64,000 nucleotides of DNA from positions 11,324,133-11,388,132 of the forward strand of contig NZ_CP012159.1 in NCBI RefSeq assembly GCF_001189295.1, read 5' to 3'. The translations under genes were made by a program, and so were the position numbers. Under the pieces are notes generated by a model, which had not been told where the DNA came from, searched no databases, and was given only the letters and a program-made list of their open reading frames with translations. Positions 52,703 to 63,138 of this stretch are shown in pieces. Positions within the stretch are counted from its first letter, which is position 1. Each line of letters begins with the position of its first letter. The DNA comes from Chondromyces crocatus. GTDB taxonomy: Bacteria; Myxococcota_A; Polyangia; Polyangiales; Polyangiaceae.

Positions 52703-53263
52703 ATGAAGGGCTGGTGGTTCGCCGTCGTTCTCGCGGCTGCGCTCCCGAGCTGTTCCCGCTCGGGAGGCTCGGGCAGTCATCGCGCCGAGGTGAAGCCTGT
52801 CGGGCCGGAGTCCGTACAGATCGTGCCCGCCTCGGGGCAGCTCCCGTACTGCCTCGCGTTCACGGTCTCCGAGCACAGGGTGATCCGGCAGCTCACCATG
52901 GCGGCCGATCGGCAAGCCGTCCCTTGCAGCGCGAACGAGCCAATCGCCGGGCTGACGTACCGGATCCCCGCAGAAGAGGGGAAGGTGCGGGTCATCGTGC
53001 TGTTCTCGGATCAGCCTGTGAAGGCTGACCCCATCGCCGCCCAGATTTTCGAGATCGCGTCGGTGGGGCGCCAGGTGACGGCCTTCGATCTTCGTGTTCC
53101 GGGCAAGGTGGTGCTCGAAACGCTCCACTTCACGCCGTCGAGCGGGGTCCCGTCCGACGCCGTCGAGGGGGACGCGGTCGTCAGCGACGCTGGCGCAGCA
53201 GGCGACGGTGCCCCCGTGAACGACACCGGCGGGATGGACGCTGGCACCGACGCTGCTCCCTGA
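52703..53263 (+). CDS. Small lipoprotein of unknown function
   Basis: A 186-residue protein beginning MKGWWFAVVLAAALPSC, a lipoprotein signal with Cys17. The following 110 residues look like a beta-rich domain with two cysteines (PYCLAF, VPCSAN). The C-terminal 40 residues are Asp/Gly/Ala-rich (DAGAAGDGAP, GGMDAGTDAAP). ATG 52703 is preferred because the signal starts there; a GTG at 52676 would add nine polar residues. It follows the methyltransferase by 55 bases on the same strand. No family recognised. Confidence 0.75.
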   Translation: MKGWWFAVVLAAALPSCSRSGGSGSHRAEVKPVGPESVQIVPASGQLPYCLAFTVSEHRVIRQLTMAADRQAVPCSANEPIAGLTYRIPAEEGKVRVIVLFSDQPVKADPIAAQIFEIASVGRQVTAFDLRVPGKVVLETLHFTPSSGVPSDAVEGDAVVSDAGAAGDGAPVNDTGGMDAGTDAAP

Positions 53264-53365
53264 GAGCCTGTCGGGGCAGCCGAGAAAGCCTGTCGAAGCA
53301 GGCGAATCGCGTCGATCGAGGGGGGGCCACCCAGCAGCCGCCGGCGCACGGTGGCCTTCAGCGCG
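53264..53365. other. Convergent gap with weak hairpin
   Basis: This gap separates the lipoprotein (plus) and the Sua5/YciO gene (minus). AGCCTGTCG is directly repeated with a 26-base period, and GCCTG/CAGGC (53288-53303) can form a short hairpin. A weak terminator for either side is possible. Confidence 0.35.
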
Positions 53366-53971
53366 TCAGACCAGTTCGTCCGTGGGACCAGCGCCCTGGC
53401 GCACGATGTGCACGCGCCCTTCGCTCAGGTCCACCACCGTGGTGGGCACCATCCCGCCCCCCCCGGCATCCAGCACCATCCCCAGGCCCTTGAAGCGGTC
53501 GTCGATCTCCGCGGGATCCACCAGCGGCTCGTCGCCCACCGGGGCCGCCGTCGTGCTGATCAGCGGACGCCCCAGCGCCGTCACCAGGGCCACGGGGACC
53601 GGGTGCGCGGGAACGCGGATCCCCACCGTCTTCTGCTTGAGGTGCAGGTACTTCGGGACCTCGCGCGTCGCCGGCAGGATGAACGTGTACGGCCCCGGCA
53701 AGAAGCGCTTGAGAAGCCGGTACGTGTGGTTCTCCACCACGGCGTACCGCGCGATGTCGCTCAGATCCGGGCAGATGAACGCGAGCGCCTTGTCCTTGCG
53801 CATGCCCTTGAGCTGATAAATCCGCTCGATGGCCTGCTTGTTGAGCAGATCGCACCCGAGCCCATACACCGTATCGGTGGGATAACCGATGATGTCGCCG
53901 CGCTCGAGGAGCTCGACGGCGCGGGCGATCTTGCGGGGCTCTGGGTGCGCTGGATTGATGGAGAGGAGCAC
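53366..53971 (-). CDS. Sua5/YciO/YrdC-family protein (probable threonylcarbamoyl-AMP synthase)
   Basis: A 201-residue YrdC-fold protein. The nucleotide/carbamoyl-binding core is GDIIGYPTDTVYGLGCD, then QLKGMRKDKALAFIC with the conserved Lys/Arg pair, FLPGPYTFILPA, VGIRVP and PLISTTAAP. YrdC/Sua5 makes threonylcarbamoyl-AMP for t6A in tRNA. This sequence has features of the YciO branch, whose activity is less certain. The GTG at 53971 starts 27 bases after the atpG stop, so it is probably the last gene of the ATP synthase transcript, in the position where atpD/atpC normally lie. Confidence 0.9.
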   Translation of the reverse strand: MLLSINPAHPEPRKIARAVELLERGDIIGYPTDTVYGLGCDLLNKQAIERIYQLKGMRKDKALAFICPDLSDIARYAVVENHTYRLLKRFLPGPYTFILPATREVPKYLHLKQKTVGIRVPAHPVPVALVTALGRPLISTTAAPVGDEPLVDPAEIDDRFKGLGMVLDAGGGGMVPTTVVDLSEGRVHIVRQGAGPTDELV

Positions 53972-53998
53972 GTGACGTTCTCGCCCGACGAGCGCTGA

Positions 53999-54931
53999 TC
54001 AGTCCTTCAGCGCTTCGCTTCCGCCGATGATTTCCATCAGCTCCTTGGTGATCGCTGCCTGACGCGCCTTGTTGTACTGCAGCGTCAGCGCCTCGATCAT
54101 CTCCGTTGCATTCTTGGTCGCCGCGTCCATGGCCGTCATTCGAGCACCGAGCTCGCTCGCCATCGACTCGTAGAGCGCGCGCAGGATGGAGATGTCGACG
54201 TACATCGGCGCGAGCCGCTCCAGGAGCGCTTCCTTGTTCGGCTCGAAGATGAACTCTGCCGGCGCATCGTGAGCCGGCCCGGCCTCTGCCGTCGTGCTGG
54301 CGGGCCCTCCCGAAGGGAGGAGCCGCTCCACGACGACGTTCTGGGACATGGCGCTCTTGAACTCGTTGTAGACGAGGTAGATCGCGTCGACCTCGCCCCG
54401 GAGGAAGGGCCCCAGGATCTGGCCGCCCACGCGACGGGCCGATTCCATGTCCAGCTTGTCCCACACGCCGGGCAGGTACTCCCGGAGCGGCGCTTGCCTC
54501 CGGGTGAGGTAATCGCGCCCCTTGCGGCCGATCACGACGATCTGGACGTCCTGCCCTTGCGCAGTTCGATCACGCCACTCTCGCTCCGCCCGCTTGTTGA
54601 TGGTGGCGTTGAAGGCACCGCAGAGACCGCGGTCGCTGGTCAGCACCACCATCAGCACCCGCGACTCGGGGCGCTTCACCAGGAGCGGATGCGACAGCGT
54701 CTCGATGGCGGCTTCGCCGGGCCCATTGCCACCCTCTGCGGCAGCCTGCTCCACGTCACGGGTGATCTCCCAGAGTACCTGCTGCACCTTCACGGCGTAA
54801 GGTCGCAGCTCGGTGATGCGCAGCTGCGCGCGGCTCAACCGCGCGCCCGCCACCATCTTCATGGCGCGGGTGATCTTCTGCGTCGACTGGACGGTGGTCT
54901 TCCGCTTGCGGATGGCCTTGAGGCTGGGCAC
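53999..54931 (-). CDS. atpG: ATP synthase F1 gamma subunit
   Basis: A 310-residue central-stalk subunit. The N-terminal helix MPSLKAIRKRKTTVQSTQKI..AMKMVA and the C-terminal helix with ARMTAMDAATKNATEMI..L..YNKARQAAITKEL.EI..G are diagnostic. SDRGLCGAFN is the conserved central segment. It starts three bases after the atpA stop. Slightly longer than the E. coli protein, with a Gly/Pro/Ala-rich loop near 220-235 (SGGPASTTAEAGPAHDAPA). Confidence 0.97.
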   Translation of the reverse strand: MPSLKAIRKRKTTVQSTQKITRAMKMVAGARLSRAQLRITELRPYAVKVQQVLWEITRDVEQAAAEGGNGPGEAAIETLSHPLLVKRPESRVLMVVLTSDRGLCGAFNATINKRAEREWRDRTAQGQDVQIVVIGRKGRDYLTRRQAPLREYLPGVWDKLDMESARRVGGQILGPFLRGEVDAIYLVYNEFKSAMSQNVVVERLLPSGGPASTTAEAGPAHDAPAEFIFEPNKEALLERLAPMYVDISILRALYESMASELGARMTAMDAATKNATEMIEALTLQYNKARQAAITKELMEIIGGSEALKD

Positions 54932-54934
54932 GGA

Positions 54935-56809
<1,875 letters not shown>

Positions 56810-56846
56810 GCGGGTTCCTCGGTAGGAGGGCTGTTTCTGGAAATCT

Positions 56847-57389
56847 TCAGGTGCGGAGCAGGGACTCGCGGAAGTTCGACAGGCGAGCGCGGACGCTGCC
56901 GTCGATGACCTGATCGCCGATCTTCGTCACCACGCCGGCGATGAGGGAAGGGTCCTGCTTGTGAGTGATCGTGACCTTTTTTCCGGTCGCTTTTTCAATC
57001 TCCGTCCGGAGTCGAGCGAGGTAAGCCTCACCCAGGGGACCGGCGCTGGTCACCACGGCGCGGACGAGGCTCTGGTCCTCGTCGGCGAGCCGAGAGAGCT
57101 GCCGGGCGATGTCCGGAAGGGCGGGCAAGCGCCGGCGCTGACCGAGGAGCCGGAGCGTTCGCTGCGTCGTCTCCGACAGGCTCATGCGGTTGCACAGCTC
57201 CACGAGCAGCGCGTCTCGTTGCGCTTCGGGGAGGAGCGGATTGTCGAGCACGGTCCGCAGTTCCTCGTGACCCCCGTAGGTCGCGCTGAACTCGCTGATC
57301 TCCTGGGCCAGGCGCGGCAGCGTGCCTGCCTCCTTGCCAATTTCGAAGATGGCGCGCGCGTACCGTCGCGCGATGCTGTCGAAGCTCAT
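56847..57389 (-). CDS. atpH: ATP synthase F1 delta subunit
   Basis: A 180-residue peripheral-stalk subunit. The N-terminal helix [18 protein letters not shown] and the C-terminal [25 protein letters not shown] segment are characteristic of delta/OSCP. It overlaps the end of the b-subunit gene by four bases (ATGA) and is followed by atpA after 37 bases. Confidence 0.96.
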   Translation of the reverse strand: MSFDSIARRYARAIFEIGKEAGTLPRLAQEISEFSATYGGHEELRTVLDNPLLPEAQRDALLVELCNRMSLSETTQRTLRLLGQRRRLPALPDIARQLSRLADEDQSLVRAVVTSAGPLGEAYLARLRTEIEKATGKKVTITHKQDPSLIAGVVTKIGDQVIDGSVRARLSNFRESLLRT

Positions 57390-58426
57390 TGCGTCGCTCC
57401 AGCCTTGCTCTGCGAGTTCTTTGCCTGACCGTCGGCCGTCCCCAGCGACCCTGCGAAGGTGCTCAGGTAATCCTCGGCGAGCCGCTGCTGATCGGTCGAG
57501 GAGACCTGGGCCTGGATGAGCTCTTCGGCCGCCGCCACGGCACCTCGCACGGCCTCCGCGAGGAGCTGCGCGCGCGCTTCCTTCAGTTCCTGCTCGATGC
57601 GGAAGGCGGCATCACGCTGCATGCGCGCGCGACGCTCTTCCAGTTCCACGAGCAGGTTCTTCCGCTCCGCCTCGGCCTGGGCGATGTAGTCGGCCTTCAG
57701 CGTCTCCAGCCGCTCGTCCAAGTGCTCGAGCTTGTCCTCGTAGTCGCCCAGACGTCGCTCGGCCTCCTGCTTCAGACGCGAGGCCGTGTCGATGTCCTGC
57801 ATGATCACCTGGCGACGCTTCACCAGCGCCTCCTTGAGCGGCTTGCGACCGAACACGAACAACGTCGCCGCCAGGATCCCGAAGTTCAGCATCGACGCCA
57901 GGAATGGCGGGGGCTGATTCTTCGGATCACAGGGATCAGTCTTGTTGTTGTAGCGGAAGAGCAGGCTGTTGATGCCGCCCTTCTGGGAAGCCTCGTTGTC
58001 GACGGCAAGGATGCCCTGCCACCAGTTGACATGGTGAGGCGCGTCCATCGGCCCGTGGCCAGGGCAGTGCTCCGGCTTGGGAGCAGGCGCAGGCGCAGGT
58101 GCCGGGAGCGCACGACCCCCCATGCCTGGCTGCGGGATGGGGCGCACCGGGAGCTGTCGGCCAGGGACCTGCTGTCCCCGACCCGGCGGAAGCTGCTGCC
58201 CACCAGGGCCCATCGGCCGCCCAGGGGGGAGCCCGGGCGCCGGCACCGGCGCGGGCATGCCCTGTGGCATTCCAGGCTGAGCACCGGCCTGATCCCGCCC
58301 CATCAGCACAGGGGGATGGCCGGCAGGCATTCCCTGATTCGGCGGCGGAGGCTGCTGAGCCCCTGCCAGCGAGGAGATCAGGACGGCAGCGAACCCCAGG
58401 TTGGTGGCGAAACGACGCGGACTCAC
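57386..58426 (-). CDS. atpF: ATP synthase F0 b subunit with signal peptide and Pro-rich ectodomain
   Basis: A 346-residue protein, about twice the usual length. Residues 1-23 are a signal-peptide-like segment ending LAGAQQ. Residues 24-118 are Pro/Gly/Gln/Met-rich; 119-172 contain HCPGHGP, HH and two cysteines (121, 166). One membrane helix lies at about 174-193 ([19 protein letters not shown]), followed by the typical charged coiled-coil of b ([19 protein letters not shown], then about 130 residues). Signal-like N-termini occur in some deltaproteobacterial b subunits, but this long Pro-rich part is unusual. It overlaps both neighbours by four bases. Confidence 0.92.
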   Translation of the reverse strand: MSPRRFATNLGFAAVLISSLAGAQQPPPPNQGMPAGHPPVLMGRDQAGAQPGMPQGMPAPVPAPGLPPGRPMGPGGQQLPPGRGQQVPGRQLPVRPIPQPGMGGRALPAPAPAPAPKPEHCPGHGPMDAPHHVNWWQGILAVDNEASQKGGINSLLFRYNNKTDPCDPKNQPPPFLASMLNFGILAATLFVFGRKPLKEALVKRRQVIMQDIDTASRLKQEAERRLGDYEDKLEHLDERLETLKADYIAQAEAERKNLLVELEERRARMQRDAAFRIEQELKEARAQLLAEAVRGAVAAAEELIQAQVSSTDQQRLAEDYLSTFAGSLGTADGQAKNSQSKAGATQ

Positions 58427-58902
58427 GAGCGCACCTCTCGTCCAAGCACGCGCGAAGCAATCTCGGCCGCGAGCGCGGGCTGAGCTTCGGCGAGTTCCTT
58501 GCGCATCTGCGCGACCTCGGTCGCGATCCGCGCCTTCCCCTGTTCCAGGAAGCGGGCCGTCTCCTCGCGGGCCTCCGCGAGGACCTTCGCTTCCAGAGCC
58601 GCCGCTTCGCGGCGAAGTCGCTCGCGCTCTTGCCCCGCTTCTTGCTGGATCTTCTCGAGTTCCTGCTCGTAGCGGGTCAGGAGGGCGCCAGCCTCCTCAT
58701 CCATCTCGCGCGCTTCGGCCTTGGCGCCATCGATGCGCCGCTCTCGCTCCTCGAAGACCCGCAGCAGCGGATCGAAGAGCAGAGGCTTCAGCAGGAGGAT
58801 GAAGAAGGTGAACAGGACCAGCTGCGCCAAGAACGTCAGATCGAAATCGACGGAGATGGCGCCGGACGCGAAGGGTGCGAGGTGATGGAGGTTCACTGGC
58901 AT
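58423..58902 (-). CDS. atpF': ATP synthase F0 b' subunit
   Basis: A 159-residue b-type subunit. One hydrophobic helix (about 20-42: [28 protein letters not shown]) precedes a long Glu/Arg/Ala coiled-coil. It has ordinary length, unlike the extended b gene that it overlaps by four bases. Two b-type genes in tandem are common in deltaproteobacteria and form a heterodimeric peripheral stalk. It is the first gene of the minus-strand atp unit here; atpB, atpE, atpD and atpC are not in the window. Confidence 0.94.
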   Translation of the reverse strand: MPVNLHHLAPFASGAISVDFDLTFLAQLVLFTFFILLLKPLLFDPLLRVFEERERRIDGAKAEAREMDEEAGALLTRYEQELEKIQQEAGQERERLRREAAALEAKVLAEAREETARFLEQGKARIATEVAQMRKELAEAQPALAAEIASRVLGREVRS

Positions 58903-59113
58903 AAAGTCGGCCGCGGTCGACGCTGACGTTGCGAGCGCTGGGCATGACTCCCGAGGGAGCCTTTTCAGGCGCCGGCACTAGCATGTGAAAGGCAAAGCTG
59001 GAAGTATCTTCCGGCCCCGGCGACGAACCCTGGATCATGTCGCCGAACGCCCGCAGCAACCCCGCAGGAAAGCGGGTGGCCCCGAGGGGGAAGGGCTCGT
59101 CCTCCCCGTAGGC
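58903..59113 (-). promoter_or_regulatory. Promoter region of the atp operon
   Basis: This 211-base gap lies between the PIN gene stop and the atpF' start. It must hold the atp promoter. No clear -35/-10 pair or operator was seen. Confidence 0.35.
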
Positions 59114-59506
59114 TCAGGCGGTCCAGTCCTCCACGCGGAGACGAGGATACCGGGTGAAGTCGGTGGGCCGGCGGGTGACCAGGGTGAAGTCGTGGACCGT
59201 GGCGATGGCTGCGATCATGGCATCGTCCGGGTCGCCCTGGGGAGCGACGGTGGCCCGGAACTTCGCGAAGGCCTGGGCGGCCACGAGATCGAAGGACGCC
59301 ACCTTCACCGCCGACACGAGCTGCAGGATGTCCTGCATCAGCCTCGGGTGCTGCGAGCGACGAGCGGCCACGAGGAGCTGGCTCACCGAGATCACGCTCG
59401 TCCACCGATCCCGCGTGGGCACGCTGGCGAGGCGCCGCACCAGATGCCGCGAAGGCGCCGAGCGCAAAATCTCGGCGAGCGTCGCCGCATCGAGGAGGTA
59501 GGCCAT
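59114..59506 (-). CDS. PIN-domain toxin-like protein (VapC family)
   Basis: A 130-residue PIN-fold protein. Expected acids Asp6 (LLDAA), Asp95 (GDPDDAMIAA) and Asp116 (LVTRRPTDF) are present, but the Glu normally in the T..EL..G segment is Gln43 (ISVSQLLVAA). VapC toxins are Mg-dependent RNases, so loss of this acid may weaken or abolish activity. It begins three bases after the antitoxin-like gene on the same strand, giving the usual antitoxin-then-toxin order. The pair sits between the ATP synthase operon and an unrelated gene, as mobile TA modules often do. Confidence 0.83.
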   Translation of the reverse strand: MAYLLDAATLAEILRSAPSRHLVRRLASVPTRDRWTSVISVSQLLVAARRSQHPRLMQDILQLVSAVKVASFDLVAAQAFAKFRATVAPQGDPDDAMIAAIATVHDFTLVTRRPTDFTRYPRLRVEDWTA

Positions 59507-59509
59507 GCT

Positions 59510-59821
59510 TCAGCCCTCCCGGTCGGGCTGAGGCTCGACGTCAACGCGATGCCAGAGCCCCGTCCGGGAGGCATCCGACACGAGCGTGTCGACGAAGTCG
59601 TCGTGGTGGCAGGTCCCGCAGAGGGCGAGCAAGGGATCGGCGCCGCCGCCGGCAGGATCCGGTGGGTCGATCCGGTTCAGATCGGTCATCGGAACGATCG
59701 CAGCCACGGCTTGCGCCCCGCGCACGATGACCGTTCGTGCGTGCGCGCGCTCCGCCGCCTCGACGGCATCGAGGCAATGAGATGGAAAGTCGGCGAGTGG
59801 AATGCCGTACTTCTGCGCCAC
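59510..59821 (-). CDS. Phd/VapB-like antitoxin
   Basis: A protein of 103 or 104 residues upstream of the PIN gene. The segment ARTVIVRGAQAVAAIVPMTDL matches the strand pattern of Phd/YefM antitoxins (I.I...G.P.A.IVP...L). The C-terminal half has CGTCHH and is not typical, so it may be the toxin-binding tail. Starts: GTG 59821 or TTG 59824, neither with a good Shine-Dalgarno. The call depends mainly on position and this one motif. Confidence 0.65.
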   Translation of the reverse strand: MAQKYGIPLADFPSHCLDAVEAAERAHARTVIVRGAQAVAAIVPMTDLNRIDPPDPAGGGADPLLALCGTCHHDDFVDTLVSDASRTGLWHRVDVEPQPDREG

Positions 59822-59852
59822 CAACCTGGTCTATCGGATCAGCGCGCGCGCG

Positions 59853-61379
59853 TCATCCCAGGTCGGAAAGGTCGGCCATCAGACGCTCGAAGCCCTCGTC
59901 CAGCTCCGCGCCCGTGACCGCGGTCGGAAGCATGGCTGTACCGAGCAGCCCAGGCGTCGCCCGGAAGACACCGTCGTCCTCACGGATCGCTTCGACTGCT
60001 CGCGGATTGCGGAACCAGTCCTCATCGAAGCGCTGGACGAGCGCGTACCGGTCGCACGCTGCAAGCAGCGCTCCGAGCAAGTGAACCGAGACCCCAGCGT
60101 CCAGGGCCGGCACGACGCCGACCAGCTCGGCAGGGAGCGGGATCCCCAGCGCGCGTCGGGTCTCTTCCTCGAAGTGCTCGCCTCCCTCGCGCCGACCCAT
60201 GAGTAGCGGGTTGCCGGGCAACCCGACCCGATGCCCCTGTGTGAGACGCAACTGCGCCGCGTCCAGTCGCAGCGTCAGCAAGAGCGCCCGCGCGACGACC
60301 CGCGCTTGATCGCGCGCACGCGCTCGACCGAGCCCCAGATGCTTGACGCAGAACACCGGGTCCGCTGGCAATGCGGCAAAGAGCGCGGCCCGTCTCGCTC
60401 GCCGAACATCGAACGGTGAGCGCGTCAGCGCAAACGGCGCCGTGCGCGGCATGCACGCATCCGAGAGTGCCGCGCCGAAGCGACCCAGCGCGCGCGCGAA
60501 CGAACTCGCTCCCAGAGCCCTCGGCAGCTGCCCCAGATCCAGGACGAGCCCCTCGGCGAGACCCCCCTCACGGAACAGCACCTCGACCCATCGCGCGTTC
60601 GGCCGCGCTGGCCACCCCTCCGTCGCATCTCGCGCAACGGCGCGCCCGAGCGCTTCATCCCAGCGCCGAGAAGGCTCCAGCAGTGGCGCGGTCTGCTCGA
60701 GCAACCTCGCTGCTACCTCCAGGGCCGCCACCGGCGGATCGCACGGAAGTTCGAGCGGCGTTGCATCCGGCTCCACACCGAGCAAGCGCGTGGCCTCCTG
60801 GCGTCGGTCGGCTTCGATGCGCGCCGCTTCGACGATCGGACCTGCCGCATCGACGAGCTGCTCCGCGTACGCGCGGCGCACTTCCTGACGAGACGCGCCG
60901 AGCAAACCGAGGAGCGCATCGCGCGCCGACTCCCTCCCCGTCGCGCTCGCGCGCAGCGCCCCTTCCGCTGGACCCGGCCTCCCCCCTCCCGAAGGCTCGA
61001 CGGACGCCGTCGGTGCATGCCACGCCTCCGCAATGCGTACCCGATCGGAAAACAGAACACGCTCGAGCGTCAGGTACTGCACCCACCTGGCCAGCGCCAC
61101 CGCGTGAGGGTCGGGCGCAGCTGGCGTGACCGTCGAGAGAAGACCCAGCTCGGCCCCGAGCCCGACCTCTGGACGCACGAGACGCTCGTACGTCGCCCTG
61201 GAGCTGACCCGCCGAAATGGCGCGAGCGGGTTGCTCAGCGCCCCATCAGGGCCTCCCTCTTCTCCCTGGAGCTCGGCCAGACCCGCGGCCCCACCGCGCC
61301 ACAGCGCACGCACCGCGCGACCCCACGTCGCCGCGGCCTGCGCGACGTCTCGATCGAGCTGTGCCGCCTTTGCGTCCAT
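59853..61379 (-). CDS. Unknown 508-residue protein
   Basis: A mostly helical, Ala/Arg/Leu-rich protein of 508 residues with no signal peptide, membrane helix, metal motif or nucleotide-binding loop visible. Notable conserved-looking stretches are NPLAPFRRVSS near 50, a PFALTRSPFDVRRARRAALFAALPADPVFCVKHLGLGRARA block near 320-365 and LVQRFDEDWFRNPRAVEAIRE near the C-terminus. Codon use matches the surroundings and the frame is long and uninterrupted, so it is a real gene. It follows the MiaE-like gene by 36 bases on the same strand. Confidence 0.8.
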   Translation of the reverse strand: MDAKAAQLDRDVAQAAATWGRAVRALWRGGAAGLAELQGEEGGPDGALSNPLAPFRRVSSRATYERLVRPEVGLGAELGLLSTVTPAAPDPHAVALARWVQYLTLERVLFSDRVRIAEAWHAPTASVEPSGGGRPGPAEGALRASATGRESARDALLGLLGASRQEVRRAYAEQLVDAAGPIVEAARIEADRRQEATRLLGVEPDATPLELPCDPPVAALEVAARLLEQTAPLLEPSRRWDEALGRAVARDATEGWPARPNARWVEVLFREGGLAEGLVLDLGQLPRALGASSFARALGRFGAALSDACMPRTAPFALTRSPFDVRRARRAALFAALPADPVFCVKHLGLGRARARDQARVVARALLLTLRLDAAQLRLTQGHRVGLPGNPLLMGRREGGEHFEEETRRALGIPLPAELVGVVPALDAGVSVHLLGALLAACDRYALVQRFDEDWFRNPRAVEAIREDDGVFRATPGLLGTAMLPTAVTGAELDEGFERLMADLSDLG

Positions 61380-61415
61380 GCGTTCACTCTCTCCTGCTCC
61401 TCGGGGTGGTGAAGG

Positions 61416-62039
61416 CTAGCCGTGGATTGCCGGGACGCCCCCCAGGCGCGCGGCGATTTCTCCCTCGGCCCGAGCGAGCTCACCGAGCCTCGCACGTGCG
61501 ACCCCCGTGTCGCCCAGCACGTCGGCTGCAAGATCCGTGAACGTCCGGTAGTGTCTGGCTTCCGAGGCAAAGAGATCCTCATAGAGCGGCGCCAGCTCGT
61601 GCTGGCGCGCCGCGAAAGCGTCGGCCAGCAACCTGAACCGCTCGCACGAGCGCGCCTCGATCAGCGCACCGACGAGCAAGCGGTCTCCCATCACGTCCCG
61701 TGCGCTCCGACTGTGCCGGAGCGCCGCCACCTTCCGCAGCTCGCCCGCGTAGGCGTCCACCTCCGGCGTCCCGATGCTCAACCCTCTCCGGTCCAGCTCG
61801 TCGAGGAGCGCCCGGTAGTGTCGAAGCTCCTCCTCGGCCAGCTCGACCAGCGTGCGCAGCACCTTCACCCCGACGGGCGCGTCGGGACCGGTCAACACGG
61901 CGGCGCAGCGGGTGGCGAGCGAAAGCGCGTTGGACGCCGCCTTCATCTCGCAGTGAGCATGGTCGACGAGGAGCGCTGGCAGGTTCGCCAGCGCGATCTC
62001 GGCCCAGCGCGGATCGGTTCGTGTGGTCAGACAGAGCAC
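61416..62039 (-). CDS. miaE: MiaE-like tRNA hydroxylase (diiron, ferritin-like)
   Basis: A 207-residue four-helix diiron protein that hydroxylates the isopentenyl group of ms2i6A37 in tRNA. The ligand-bearing helices are recognisable: LLVDHAHCEMKAASNAL (Glu and His), LVELAEEELRHYRALL (EExxH), ALIEARSCERFRLLA and EDLFASEARHYRTF (ExxH). The GTG at 62039 has GTGGAGG upstream at good spacing. Length matches the family. It is probably in a unit with the unknown 508-residue gene downstream. Confidence 0.92.
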   Translation of the reverse strand: MLCLTTRTDPRWAEIALANLPALLVDHAHCEMKAASNALSLATRCAAVLTGPDAPVGVKVLRTLVELAEEELRHYRALLDELDRRGLSIGTPEVDAYAGELRKVAALRHSRSARDVMGDRLLVGALIEARSCERFRLLADAFAARQHELAPLYEDLFASEARHYRTFTDLAADVLGDTGVARARLGELARAEGEIAARLGGVPAIHG

Positions 62040-62124
62040 GCGGCCTCCACCTACGGCAGGCGGAGGCCGAAGAGAAGTGGGGAGTGCTGTCGATGCGCGT
62101 CTTGCGGCCCGACGCCTGGGAGCC

Positions 62125-63138
62125 TCACATCTCGGCAGGAGACCGAGTGAGGCCGGCCGCCTCCAGGTGGTAGCTCAAACTGAAGAACACCGTCGTCGCG
62201 CCGGGGTCGGCCAGCGCACGACGCACCGATGCCTCGATCGCGAACTCATTCCCCACGTAGCCGAGCCCGCCGGAGAGCGCGTGCTGCTTCGCCCCTTGAT
62301 CGAACCGGTAGCCGAGCCGGATCGGGAAGTGGTTCGCCACGAGGTACTCCCCGCCCACCATCAACCGCATGCTCGGATCCAGGTACGAGTTGAAGTCGGC
62401 CAGCGCGTCCACCTCCACGGAGAAGTCCTGCGTCCCGATGCCGACACCTCCGCCCACGGTCGTGGGGAGCAGGCCGTGCTTTGGATACGTCAGGTTCTGC
62501 CCCACCGCAGAGATGTAGACGGCATCGCTCACCTTGAGGATGAGCCCCGCATCGAACGTGAACTCGTCGACGCTCGCCAGGTAGCCGCCATCGCCATCGT
62601 CCGCGTCCCGGAGGCCGCCGGAGACCGCGCTGTTCCCCAGGCCGCCGGCACCCAGCCTCCCCTCCTGGAAGATCTTTGCGTACTTCCCCGTCAGGCCGAG
62701 GAAGAGCCGATCGGTGATCGGGTACGCCAGCGCCACCCGCGCATCGAGGTACGACCGATCCGTGCCGTCTCCATCGATGAAGCCCCCGAGCACGGAGATG
62801 CTGCCCGCGAGTCGGCCGGTCACCGAGTCCGACACCACGCCGCCATAGACCTGCCTGCGCGCCTCAGGGCTGATCTGAGCGAGGGCCTCCACATGGTAGA
62901 CCCGGGTCTCGACCATCGCCGCCGGGTTGACGAAGATCGCCGAGGTCGCGTTCCCGAGGGATCGGAGCGCTCCGCCCATAGCTGCAGCGCGCGGCGTCTC
63001 ATTCTCCCCGTACGCGTACGCGAGCTGGGGCGTGATCGGCGTCGGCTCGGCGGAAGCCTGGCGAGGCCCTGCGCCTATTCCGATTCCAATCGTCAACAGG
63101 AATGTGGCCCAGCGCCCAAAGCACATGGAACGGCTCAC
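62125..63138 (-). CDS. Outer-membrane beta-barrel protein of unknown function
   Basis: A 337-residue protein with a signal peptide (about 1-30, ending QASAEP), then NETPRAAAMGGALRSLGNATSAIFVNPAAMV, the N-terminal plug-like motif of FadL/PorV-type barrels, and alternating amphipathic strands with many Gly/Tyr/Asp turns to the end. The last strand ends in FFSLSYHLEAA plus a short tail. The start is GTG 63138 or ATG 63126. A role in hydrophobic-compound uptake or surface export is possible by analogy only. It is 85 bases upstream of the miaE gene. Confidence 0.82.
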   Translation of the reverse strand: MSRSMCFGRWATFLLTIGIGIGAGPRQASAEPTPITPQLAYAYGENETPRAAAMGGALRSLGNATSAIFVNPAAMVETRVYHVEALAQISPEARRQVYGGVVSDSVTGRLAGSISVLGGFIDGDGTDRSYLDARVALAYPITDRLFLGLTGKYAKIFQEGRLGAGGLGNSAVSGGLRDADDGDGGYLASVDEFTFDAGLILKVSDAVYISAVGQNLTYPKHGLLPTTVGGGVGIGTQDFSVEVDALADFNSYLDPSMRLMVGGEYLVANHFPIRLGYRFDQGAKQHALSGGLGYVGNEFAIEASVRRALADPGATTVFFSLSYHLEAAGLTRSPAEM

